From Desulfobacula sp. (lineage in GTDB: Bacteria > Desulfobacterota > Desulfobacteria > Desulfobacterales > Desulfobacteraceae), in the NCBI GenBank assembly GCA_027858355.1, contig JAQICW010000143.1, positions 1 to 9,137 on the forward strand: a stretch of DNA of 9,137 nucleotides, in the 5' to 3' direction. Within the stretch, counting starts at the first letter, position 1. Each line of letters begins with the position of its first letter. The position numbers were made by a program, and so were the translations under genes. Under the pieces are notes generated by a model that worked only from the letters and a program-made list of their open reading frames with translations, was not told the DNA's origin and made no database searches. Positions 1 through 6,721 of the stretch are shown here, one piece after another.

Positions 1-77
1 CCATTGATCCGCGCACTTTAGTAATTAATCATGGAATTAATAAAAAAAATTTAGTATATATTATTCCTTTGATTTAA
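1..77 (+). CDS. possible 3' end of an upstream gene (unidentified)
   Basis: One plus-strand frame is open from the left edge (first full codon at base 3) to a TAA at 75-77, giving 24 residues that begin IDPRTLVINHG. The other two plus frames stop within the first 21 bases. The peptide matches no family I recognise. An open stretch this short is not strong evidence in AT-rich DNA, so this may be plain intergenic sequence. If real, the upstream gene ends 42 bases before the peptidase start and points the same way. Confidence 0.2.
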   Translation, partial: IDPRTLVINHGINKKNLVYIIPLI

Positions 78-88
78 CAGGTTGCTTT

Positions 89-94
89 TATAAT
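89..94 (+). promoter_or_regulatory. candidate -10 box upstream of the peptidase gene
   Basis: TATAAT, a perfect sigma-70-type -10 hexamer, lies about 25 bases before the peptidase start codon. No good -35 hexamer sits at the usual 16-18 base spacing: the sequence there is CCTTTG-like, and TTGATT at 70-75 is too close. The region is AT-rich, so a chance match is possible. If real, it would be the promoter of the peptidase-larC-pgpA-recA run. Confidence 0.35.
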
Positions 95-106
95 ACTCGA
101 TTAACT

Positions 107-113
107 GAAGGAA
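107..113 (+). promoter_or_regulatory. ribosome binding site of the M20 peptidase gene
   Basis: GAAGGAA lies 6 bases before the ATG at 120 and fixes that start. An earlier ATG at 113-115 is in another frame and overlaps the binding site itself. Confidence 0.7.
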
Positions 114-119
114 TGATAA

Positions 120-1256
120 ATGATAAATTCACAGAGACTGGGCCAAAGATTTAAAGCCGTTGTTGAGATTGATTCTCTTTCTCGCCAGGAAAAAGATGTT
201 GCTCTGGAACTTGAAAAAATATTGACAAAAATGGGTGCTATAGTCTGTTATGATACTGCAAAAGAACAGGTGGGAGGCAATTGCTCCAACCTTGTGGCTA
301 AGTTTAAGGGAAATATTGACGTAGAACCTGTATTTTTATGCGGTCACATGGATACTGTCGGGCCAGGAAAGGGTATCAAGGTTCAGTTTGAGGATGGTAT
401 TTTTAGAAGTGATGGAACAACCATCCTGGGTGCAGATGACAAATCCGCCCTTGCTATCATTCTTGAAGTCATGGATGTGATCCTTGAAAATAAGATAGAT
501 TACCCGCCCGTTGAGATTCTTTTTACTATTTGTGAAGAAATCGGTCTTTTAGGGGCAAAACATTTTGATTATTCATTACTGGATTCAAAATTCGGGTATA
601 TCCTTGATTCAACGGATACAGAAGGTATTGTCACAAAAGCTCCAGGTGCAAACAAGATCACCATAAAGATTTTTGGAAAAGCCGCCCATTCCGGCGCAGA
701 ACCGGAAAATGGAATTAATGCTATTTTAGTGGCATCTAAAGCAATTTCAGGGCTTAAATTAGGCAGGATTGATGAAGAGACCACCTGTAATCTTGGCACC
801 ATTAAAGGCGGAGTGGCCACCAATATCATCCCTGATTTTGTTGAAATCCATGGGGAAGCCCGAAGCCATGATGTTGAAAAACTAAAAGCAGTTACAGACA
901 ATATTGTATCTGCATTTTACACTGCCGCAGAAAAATTCAATAATGGTTCAGACCTTCCCAGGATAGAGGCCGTTGTTGAGAATGATTTTACCCAGACAAA
1001 TATTTCTGAAGATCACAGGACCATTAAACTTGCCAAAAAAGCCGCCAAAAACCTTGGTATCTCTTTGGCAAGCAAGACCATTGGCGGTGGTGCAGATGCA
1101 AATGTATTTTTTGGCAAAGGCATTGTAGCAGGGGTTCTTGGAACGGGTATGACGGATGTTCACACCTTAAATGAATCTGTTGCTATCAAGGATATGGAGG
1201 CTGTAGCAAGGTTGGTACTTGAGATTTTAAAGGTTCATACGGCAGGAGAAATTTAA
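120..1256 (+). CDS. M20-family metallopeptidase, PepT-like
   Basis: This is a 378-residue zinc-dependent aminopeptidase of the M20 family, close in pattern to the PepT-like subgroup. It probably trims small peptides in the cytoplasm; no signal peptide is visible. The expected metal ligands can be placed in order: H76 and D78 in GHMDTV, D106 in LGADDKSA, the catalytic E139 and ligand E140 in ICEEIG, D163 in LDSTD, and H348 in TDVHTLNE. The lid/dimerisation domain runs from about residue 178 to 290 and includes KAAHSGAEPENGINA with H190. Length is typical for the family, and nothing is truncated. The start at 120 is supported by GAAGGAA 6 bases upstream. It is followed after 2 bases by larC, so the two are probably co-transcribed; a functional link between them is not evident. 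The exact substrate (tripeptides or a specific dipeptide) cannot be told from sequence. Confidence 0.9.
   Translation: MINSQRLGQRFKAVVEIDSLSRQEKDVALELEKILTKMGAIVCYDTAKEQVGGNCSNLVAKFKGNIDVEPVFLCGHMDTVGPGKGIKVQFEDGIFRSDGTTILGADDKSALAIILEVMDVILENKIDYPPVEILFTICEEIGLLGAKHFDYSLLDSKFGYILDSTDTEGIVTKAPGANKITIKIFGKAAHSGAEPENGINAILVASKAISGLKLGRIDEETTCNLGTIKGGVATNIIPDFVEIHGEARSHDVEKLKAVTDNIVSAFYTAAEKFNNGSDLPRIEAVVENDFTQTNISEDHRTIKLAKKAAKNLGISLASKTIGGGADANVFFGKGIVAGVLGTGMTDVHTLNESVAIKDMEAVARLVLEILKVHTAGEI
1244..1250 (+). promoter_or_regulatory. larC ribosome binding site inside the end of the peptidase gene
   Basis: AGGAGAA lies within the last codons of the peptidase gene, 8 bases before the larC ATG at 1259. 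The peptidase stop (TAA 1254-1256) falls between this site and the larC start, so terminating ribosomes are well placed to re-initiate. Confidence 0.7.
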
Positions 1257-1258
1257 AG

Positions 1259-2473
1259 ATGATTGCCTATGTTGATATGTTTTCCGGTATCAGCGGGGAT
1301 ATGACCCTTGGCGCGTTGATTGATCTTGGTGTACCACTTGACTGGTTAAAAGAAAAATTAGACCATGTTTTAAACGGCTTTCAATTAAAGACATGTGTTG
1401 TTTACAAGCACCATTTAAAAGCCACAGACCTTTTTGTTGAAATCATTGATGAGGGCAGGGCATCACGCAATTATAGTGAAATAAAGGCTTTAATTACAAA
1501 TAGTCCTCTGCCTGAAAAGGTGAAAGAAAACAGTCTTTCAGCTTTTCAGAAAATCGCCCTGGCTGAGTCCTATATTCATGGTAAAGATATTGAAACGGTT
1601 CATTTTCATGAAATCGGCGGCATAGATTCCATTGTTGATATTATCGGCTCTTTTCTATGTGTGGGATATCTTGGTATTGAAAAGGTATATGCCTCGTCTA
1701 TTCCTCTAGGATCTGGCTTTGTGACCTGTGCCCATGGACAGATACCCGTTCCCGTTCCGGCAACCATGGCAATTTTAAAGGATATTCCTGTCAGGCCGTC
1801 TGATGCAACAACCGAGATTGTTACCCCGACAGGTGCTGCCATTATTGCTACACTTACCTCATCTTTCGGGCACATGCCAGAAATGATTATAAAACAGGTC
1901 GGTTATGGTTCAGGCAAAAGGGAAACGGGGTCAGGCCTTCCCAATCTGGTGCGCATTATTCTGGGAGAACCCCTGAATGATGAAAATAAAAATAAAACTG
2001 GTGTTCAAAGGGAAATCATTCATGTTGCCAAAACAAACGTGGATGACACAACCCCTGAGGTTCTGGGATTTTTAATGGAAACTCTGTTTGAAAACCAGGC
2101 CCTTGATGTCTGTTATATTCCGGTTCAAATGAAAAAAAACAGGCCAGGGATTCAGCTGGAGGTGATATGTCGAAAACAGGATCTGGATAATATTGTTCAA
2201 ATTATACTTGCCCAGACCACATCCATTGGTGTAAGGCATTATGAATGCGAGCGGTCTTTTCTTTTAAGGGAAAAAGCCTTTGTTGAAACTTTATTTGGAA
2301 AAATACAGGTAAAAAAAATCACTAATCCTGACAATAGTATCCGGTTTGTTCCGGAATATGATATTGCAAAAAAAGTGGCCAAGGAAAAAAAGATTCCATT
2401 AAAAGATGTTTACACTCAAATTTTATCTGATGCAAACTCACCTGATCCAATCCTCTTGACCCAATCCTCTTGA
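1259..2473 (+). CDS. larC: nickel pincer cofactor biosynthesis protein LarC
   Basis: LarC is the CTP-dependent nickel insertase that finishes the nickel-pincer nucleotide cofactor of lactate racemase and related enzymes (known for the family). The 404-residue product shows the family pattern: N-terminal DMFSGISGDMTLGAL (residues 6-20), the His-rich HFHEIGGIDSIVDI (115-128), LGSGFVTCAHGQIPVPVPAT (150-169), TEIVTPTGAAI (185-195) and GYGSGKRE (215-222), then a C-terminal alpha/beta domain. In Lactobacillus plantarum LarC is split as larC1/larC2 and joined by frameshifting; here both parts are in one frame. No larA, larB or larE lies in the window, so the client enzyme is unseen. The last three residues (QSS) come from a 14-base tandem duplication at 2447-2474. 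Without one copy the protein would run to 411 residues and end at 2508, overlapping pgpA by 4 bases. The core fold is intact, so activity is probably kept. Confidence 0.9.
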   Translation: MIAYVDMFSGISGDMTLGALIDLGVPLDWLKEKLDHVLNGFQLKTCVVYKHHLKATDLFVEIIDEGRASRNYSEIKALITNSPLPEKVKENSLSAFQKIALAESYIHGKDIETVHFHEIGGIDSIVDIIGSFLCVGYLGIEKVYASSIPLGSGFVTCAHGQIPVPVPATMAILKDIPVRPSDATTEIVTPTGAAIIATLTSSFGHMPEMIIKQVGYGSGKRETGSGLPNLVRIILGEPLNDENKNKTGVQREIIHVAKTNVDDTTPEVLGFLMETLFENQALDVCYIPVQMKKNRPGIQLEVICRKQDLDNIVQIILAQTTSIGVRHYECERSFLLREKAFVETLFGKIQVKKITNPDNSIRFVPEYDIAKKVAKEKKIPLKDVYTQILSDANSPDPILLTQSS

Positions 2474-2474
2474 C
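2447..2474 (+). repeat. perfect 14-base tandem duplication at the 3' end of larC
   Basis: CCAATCCTCTTGAC occurs twice, back to back, at 2447-2460 and 2461-2474. As 14 is not a multiple of three, the second copy is read in a different frame and supplies the larC stop codon (TGA 2471-2473). Deleting one copy in silico gives a frame that continues ten residues past LLT, through [10 protein letters not shown], to a TGA at 2506-2508. That stop overlaps the pgpA ATG at 2505 as ATGA. This looks like a replication-slippage duplication in an originally overlapping gene pair. Confidence 0.9.
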
Positions 2475-2504
2475 AGGGACTGATGCAGAATATAAAACTT
2501 CAAA

Positions 2505-2969
2505 ATGACATTAAATCAGAAATTTATAATATTTATAGCCACGGGATGCTATTCAGGTAAAATACCTTTTGCACCAGGTACGTTTGGAACTATTGCAGCA
2601 ATTCCTTTTGCACTTGTTTTTTTGATTATTCCCACATCTTTTACAGGGATTTATATTGCAGGCTTAATCCTTGTGGCTATTTATTTTTCAGATCAGGCTG
2701 AAAAAATCCTGGGGAAGAAAGATCCAGGTTGTATTGTTATTGATGAAATTGCAGGATATGTTGTAACCATGTCGTGGGTTCCCATTAATTTCTATACGAT
2801 TGTGTCAGGGTTTTTTATATTCAGGTTTTTTGATATTGTGAAACCTGGGCCTGTGAAATATTTTGAAAATAATTTTTCAGGAGGTGCAGGGGTAGTTCTG
2901 GATGATATTATGGCAGGTATTTTATCTGCAGCTGTTTTAAGAATTCTATATTTATCAGGCATATTTTAG
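2505..2969 (+). CDS. pgpA: phosphatidylglycerophosphatase A (PgpA)
   Basis: PgpA removes the phosphate from phosphatidylglycerophosphate to give phosphatidylglycerol, at the inner membrane. The 154-residue product has the family motifs in order: FAPGTFGT near residues 22-29, [14 protein letters not shown] at 72-85 with its acidic D80/E81, [11 protein letters not shown] at 106-116, and [14 protein letters not shown] at 126-139 with D133/D134. Hydrophobic stretches at about 30-62, 95-108 and 135-150 fit a small membrane protein. Length is near the family norm. The start is fixed by an in-frame TAA at 2493-2495 with only the ATG at 2505 between it and the conserved N terminus. No Shine-Dalgarno sequence is seen at normal distance; the nearest purine run (2475-2479) is about 25 bases away. 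The larC stop is now 31 bases upstream, so the translational coupling inferred for the ancestral order appears lost. recA follows after 10 bases. Confidence 0.9.
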   Translation: MTLNQKFIIFIATGCYSGKIPFAPGTFGTIAAIPFALVFLIIPTSFTGIYIAGLILVAIYFSDQAEKILGKKDPGCIVIDEIAGYVVTMSWVPINFYTIVSGFFIFRFFDIVKPGPVKYFENNFSGGAGVVLDDIMAGILSAAVLRILYLSGIF

Positions 2970-2973
2970 GAGA
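2968..2973 (+). promoter_or_regulatory. recA ribosome binding site overlapping the pgpA stop codon
   Basis: AGGAGA starts inside the pgpA TAG (2967-2969) and ends 6 bases before the recA ATG at 2980. It is the strongest binding site in this part of the window and fixes the recA start. Its overlap with the stop codon lets recA be read efficiently from a shared message. Confidence 0.75.
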
Positions 2974-2979
2974 AAAGAG

Positions 2980-4014
2980 ATGGATAAAAATTTGGAAAAG
3001 GATAATGCTGTAAAAACAGCAATGAGCCAGATTGAACGCCAATTTGGCAAAGGATCTATCATGAAACTTGGTGGCAGGGCAATTGAAGCTGTTCCCGTCA
3101 TACGATCAGGCTCCCTTGCACTGGATAAGGCTCTTGGGGTTGGCGGATATCCAAGGGGCAGGGTGATTGAGATATATGGCCCTGAATCTTCGGGAAAGAC
3201 AACCCTGGCGCTTCATGCAGTTGCCCAGGCGCAAATGGATGGCGGGATTGCAGCCTTTATTGATGCCGAGCATGCCCTGGATGTAGCCTATGCCAAAAGG
3301 CTTGGAGTGGATTGTGATGAACTTTTAGTGTCCCAGCCCGATACAGGGGAGCAGGCCCTTGAAATTGCAGACATGCTGGTCAGAAGCGGCGGTGTTGATA
3401 TCATGGTCGTGGATTCTGTGGCAGCCCTTGTACCCCGGGCTGAGATTGAAGGAGAAATGGGGGATTCCCATATGGGACTCCAGGCTCGACTCATGTCCCA
3501 GGCCTTAAGAAAACTTGCAGGCACCATCGGCAAAACCAATACCACCATTATTTTTATCAACCAGATCCGGATGAAAATCGGTGTGGTCTATGGGAATCCT
3601 GAAACCACAACGGGTGGTAATGCCTTGAAATTTTATTCTTCCATGCGCCTTGAAATAAGAAGGGCTGCTCCCATAAAAGAAGGCCAGGAAATCATCGGAA
3701 ACCGGACCAAGGTTAAGGTTGTGAAAAACAAATTGGCTCCTCCGTTTAAAAGTGTGGAGTTCGATCTCATGTATGGAGAAGGTATTTCAAGAACAGGAGA
3801 TCTGCTTGATATGGGTGCTGAACTTGAGATTGTTGACAAGAGCGGGTCATGGTATTCATTTGAAGGTGAAAGGATTGGTCAGGGAAGAGAGAATGTAAAA
3901 CTTTTTTTAATTGACAATCAGGACATATTTGAAAAAATTGAGATTAAAGTTCGAGAGCAGCTGGGGATTGCAAAGCTTGGCAGCAATGATAAAAAAAAAG
4001 AAGCCAAAGCATAG
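2980..4014 (+). CDS. recA: recombinase RecA
   Basis: RecA forms ATP-dependent filaments on single-stranded DNA, carries out strand exchange and stimulates LexA self-cleavage. The 344-residue sequence is complete. It has the N-terminal oligomerisation helix with [11 protein letters not shown] (21-31), Walker A GPESSGKT (67-74), the catalytic glutamate E97 in DAEHALD, Walker B IMVVD (141-145), loop L1 around [10 protein letters not shown] (157-166), and loop L2 from NQIRMKIG to ETTTGG (about 194-213). The C-terminal domain follows, with [12 protein letters not shown] at 266-277. The last residues (NDKKKEAKA) are lysine-rich rather than strongly acidic as in E. coli, and are encoded over a run of nine A at 3991-3999. 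recA lies 10 bases after pgpA without cinA between, and recX is not found downstream. I see no clear LexA-type operator just upstream, so any SOS control site may sit inside pgpA or before the whole run. Confidence 0.99.
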   Translation: MDKNLEKDNAVKTAMSQIERQFGKGSIMKLGGRAIEAVPVIRSGSLALDKALGVGGYPRGRVIEIYGPESSGKTTLALHAVAQAQMDGGIAAFIDAEHALDVAYAKRLGVDCDELLVSQPDTGEQALEIADMLVRSGGVDIMVVDSVAALVPRAEIEGEMGDSHMGLQARLMSQALRKLAGTIGKTNTTIIFINQIRMKIGVVYGNPETTTGGNALKFYSSMRLEIRRAAPIKEGQEIIGNRTKVKVVKNKLAPPFKSVEFDLMYGEGISRTGDLLDMGAELEIVDKSGSWYSFEGERIGQGRENVKLFLIDNQDIFEKIEIKVREQLGIAKLGSNDKKKEAKA

Positions 4015-4040
4015 TGGTATATTGAATTAGTATTTGAACC

Positions 4041-4081
4041 CAGCACAGTAATCGGGAACATTAGCGGTTTTCAGCCCAGTA
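4041..4081 (+). repeat. 10-base direct repeat in the recA-alaS gap
   Basis: CAGCACAGTA (4041-4050) and CAGCCCAGTA (4072-4081) match at nine of ten bases with starts 31 bases apart. They sit inside the only sizeable gap of the gene run (4015-4099). The spacing, about three helical turns, would suit a protein bound to one DNA face, but chance similarity is possible. No convincing promoter or intrinsic terminator was seen in the gap: TTGAAC at 4034-4039 lacks a good -10 partner. Confidence 0.5.
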
Positions 4082-4087
4082 CAAATT

Positions 4088-4092
4088 AGGAG
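4088..4092 (+). promoter_or_regulatory. alaS ribosome binding site
   Basis: AGGAG lies 7 bases before the ATG at 4100 and supports that start. The N terminus MTGNKARKIFMEYFKKHNH matches the usual beginning of alanyl-tRNA synthetase. Confidence 0.75.
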
Positions 4093-4099
4093 TTGTGAA

Positions 4100-6721
4100 A
4101 TGACAGGCAATAAAGCCAGAAAAATTTTTATGGAGTATTTTAAAAAACATAATCACCAGCAGGTAAGATCTTCTTCCCTTGTACCCCAGGATGATCCAAC
4201 CCTTTTGTTTGTAAATGCCGGCATGGTGCAATTCAAACGTGTGTTCACAGGAGATGAGAAAAGGGATTATTCAACTGCTGTAACTGCACAGAAATGTGTC
4301 AGGGCCGGTGGAAAACATAATGATCTTGAAAATGTCGGTTATACTGCAAGGCATCACACTTTTTTTGAAATGCTGGGCAATTTTTCCTTTGGAGAATATT
4401 TTAAGGAAAAAGCCATTGATTTTTGCTGGGACCTTCTCACAAACGGCTACGGGTTTGACAAGGAAAAACTCTGGGTGTCTGTTTTTCATGAAGATGATGA
4501 AGCCTATAATATCTGGCGGGATCAGGTTGGCATACCAGAGGAAAAAATCGTAAGACTGGGAGAGGAAGACAATTTCTGGTCCATGGGAGATACAGGGCCT
4601 TGCGGACCCTGCAGTGAAATTCATATTGACCGCGGCCCAGAGTTTGGTTGTGAAAGAAAAGATTGTGCCGTGGGTTGTGACTGTGACCGGTGGCTGGAAT
4701 TATGGAATCTTGTCTTTATGCAGTTTGAAAAAGATGAGCAGGGCAATATGACACCATTGCCAAAGCCAAGTATTGATACTGGCCTGGGACTTGAACGGGT
4801 GATTTCCGTTCTTCAGGGGGTCCCTACAAATTATGACACAGATCTTTTTGTGCCGATTATGGAAAAAGTGGGTGAGCTTTCCAATAAAAACCGTCATGAA
4901 TCAAACCAGGTTGAAGTGGCAATGAAAGTCATTGCTGATCATTCCAGGGCAACTGCTTTTTTGATATGTGATGGTGTTATGCCCTCCAACGAAGGACGTG
5001 GGTATGTGCTTCGCCGCATCATGAGGAGGGCCATCCGGTATGGAAGAAGTATCGGGCTTGTCAAACCTTTCCTGCATGAGACTGTACAGACTGTTTTCAA
5101 GATTATGGATGAAGCATATCCCGAGCTTAAAGACTCTTCTGCATTTATTTTGAACGTAGTGAAAAATGAAGAGGAAAAGTTTCTTGAAACTCTGGGTACG
5201 GGTATGAAACTCTTAGAAGTCACCATTGATGAAATAAAGGCACAAAAGAGTTCTATGATTCCCGGGGATGTGATTTTTAAACTCTATGATACCTTTGGAT
5301 TCCCCGTGGACATCATTATCGATCATGTCAAAGAGATGGATATTGATCTTGACCTGGAAGGGTTTGAAAGGAATATGGCAGAACAAAAAGCAAGGTCAAG
5401 GTCTACTAAAAAATTCACAGGCGTTGGCGAAGCCTATAAAGCCTTGACCTCAAAAGGTGTGAAAACAGTTTTTGAAGGCTATGACAATATTGAAACAAGA
5501 TCCCAGATCCTCATCATTGTCAGGGAGGATAAAGAAATTGAAGCAGCCCAAAAAGGTGATTTCATAGAAATCGTTACGGCTGCCACTGTATTTTATGCAG
5601 AATCCGGTGGCCAGGCCGGTGACACAGGAATTTTTGAAAATAAAAGTTGTATCATCAACATTATGGAAACTATAAAAGATCCCACGGGAATTGTTATCCA
5701 TAAAGGTCTGGTGGAAAAAGGCAAGGTAAAAAAAGGAGATTCATTTATACTCAAGGTGAATGCTGAAAAAAGGCAGGATACAGCCTTAAACCATTCTGCC
5801 ACCCATATTCTGCATTCAGTTTTAAGAAATGTTTTAGGAGATCATGTAAAACAATCCGGCTCTCTTGTGACGGACACAAGATTAAGATTTGATTTCACCC
5901 ATTTTTCTTTTATTTCTGTGGAAGAACTCAAGGCCATAGAAAATCAGGTCAATTTAAGGATTCGTGAAAATCATCCAATTGAAACAAAAGAGATGAATAT
6001 TGATGAGGCTGTTAAAGCAGGGGCCATGGCACTTTTTGAAGAAAAATACGGGGATGTGGTAAGGGTTGTATCCCAGGGGGCATTCTCCCAGGAGCTTTGC
6101 GGAGGAACCCATGCAAATAAATCAGGTGATATCGGGTTATTTAAAATCCTGTCAGAAGGCGGGATTGCATCGGGCATCCGAAGAATTGAGGCGGCAACGG
6201 GTCAAATAGCGCTTGATTATATTCACAAGGAACAAAGCCTTATTGAATCAACTGCAGGTCTGTTAAAAGGGGCCAAAGAGGATGTGGTATCAAAGGTTGA
6301 GGCCTTATTAAAGGATAAGAAAAATCTTGAAAAAGAACTTGAATCTTTAAAAGCAAAAATGGCGTCAAAGTCTGTGGAAAATATTGATGATGTTGTAAGA
6401 GAAATAAACGGCGTCAAAGTGATTTCAAAGCGGGTGGAGATTGAAAACCCTTCCCAGTTAAGAGATCTTGCTGATAAATTCAAAACAAAAATAGGCTCTG
6501 GAGTCATTCTTCTGGGCGCCCAATCCAATGGAAAAGCTTTATTGATTTCTATTGTGACGGATGATTTGACAAAAAAAATTAAGGCAGGGGATATTGTAAA
6601 AGCAGCAGCCAAAATAGTTGGCGGCGGAGGTGGTGGCCGTCCTGATATGGCCCAGGCCGGCGGTACAAAGCCTGAAAATCTTGATAAAGCACTTGAATCT
6701 GTTTTTAAAATTATGTCATGA
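4100..6721 (+). CDS. alaS: alanine--tRNA ligase (AlaRS)
   Basis: This class II synthetase charges tRNA-Ala with alanine and clears mischarged Ser/Gly-tRNA. The 873 residues match the usual full length of about 875. The catalytic core holds VNAGMVQFK (38-46), QKCVRAGGKHNDLENVG (64-80), RHHTFFEMLGNFSFG (84-98) and DTGLGLERV (226-234). A cysteine-rich insert carries C168, C171, C184, C189, C193 and C195; similar inserts occur in many bacterial AlaRS and may bind metal. The editing domain has zinc ligands H565 and H569 in NHSATHILH, and C667 and H671 in CGGTHA. A coiled-coil-like segment lies at about 728-760. The C-Ala domain ends with the glycine-rich GGGGGGRPDMAQAGG (841-855). The stop codon overlaps the next start by 4 bases (ATGA, 6718-6721), linking alaS to the permease genes in one message. 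No recX separates recA and alaS as it does in E. coli. Confidence 0.98.
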   Translation: MTGNKARKIFMEYFKKHNHQQVRSSSLVPQDDPTLLFVNAGMVQFKRVFTGDEKRDYSTAVTAQKCVRAGGKHNDLENVGYTARHHTFFEMLGNFSFGEYFKEKAIDFCWDLLTNGYGFDKEKLWVSVFHEDDEAYNIWRDQVGIPEEKIVRLGEEDNFWSMGDTGPCGPCSEIHIDRGPEFGCERKDCAVGCDCDRWLELWNLVFMQFEKDEQGNMTPLPKPSIDTGLGLERVISVLQGVPTNYDTDLFVPIMEKVGELSNKNRHESNQVEVAMKVIADHSRATAFLICDGVMPSNEGRGYVLRRIMRRAIRYGRSIGLVKPFLHETVQTVFKIMDEAYPELKDSSAFILNVVKNEEEKFLETLGTGMKLLEVTIDEIKAQKSSMIPGDVIFKLYDTFGFPVDIIIDHVKEMDIDLDLEGFERNMAEQKARSRSTKKFTGVGEAYKALTSKGVKTVFEGYDNIETRSQILIIVREDKEIEAAQKGDFIEIVTAATVFYAESGGQAGDTGIFENKSCIINIMETIKDPTGIVIHKGLVEKGKVKKGDSFILKVNAEKRQDTALNHSATHILHSVLRNVLGDHVKQSGSLVTDTRLRFDFTHFSFISVEELKAIENQVNLRIRENHPIETKEMNIDEAVKAGAMALFEEKYGDVVRVVSQGAFSQELCGGTHANKSGDIGLFKILSEGGIASGIRRIEAATGQIALDYIHKEQSLIESTAGLLKGAKEDVVSKVEALLKDKKNLEKELESLKAKMASKSVENIDDVVREINGVKVISKRVEIENPSQLRDLADKFKTKIGSGVILLGAQSNGKALLISIVTDDLTKKIKAGDIVKAAAKIVGGGGGGRPDMAQAGGTKPENLDKALESVFKIMS

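Noticed and set aside
23..41. AATTAAT repeated 12 bases apart near the left edge
   Set aside because: Low-complexity AT-rich sequence; could add to promoter upstream AT content but gives no specific signal.
569..901. 110-codon minus-strand open frame inside the M20 peptidase gene
   Set aside because: It is a shadow frame opposite conserved peptidase motifs with low-complexity composition.
4015..4087. Remnant of recX between recA and alaS
   Set aside because: The 73 bases before the alaS ribosome binding site contain no readable RecX-like peptide in any frame.
4271..4624. 117-codon minus-strand open frame inside alaS
   Set aside because: It is antisense to the highly conserved AlaRS catalytic core and has no family resemblance or start signal of its own.
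6223..6612. 129-codon minus-strand open frame inside alaS
   Set aside because: It lies wholly within the well-supported alaS coding sequence, shows no recognisable motif and reads as an antisense shadow of the C-terminal region.
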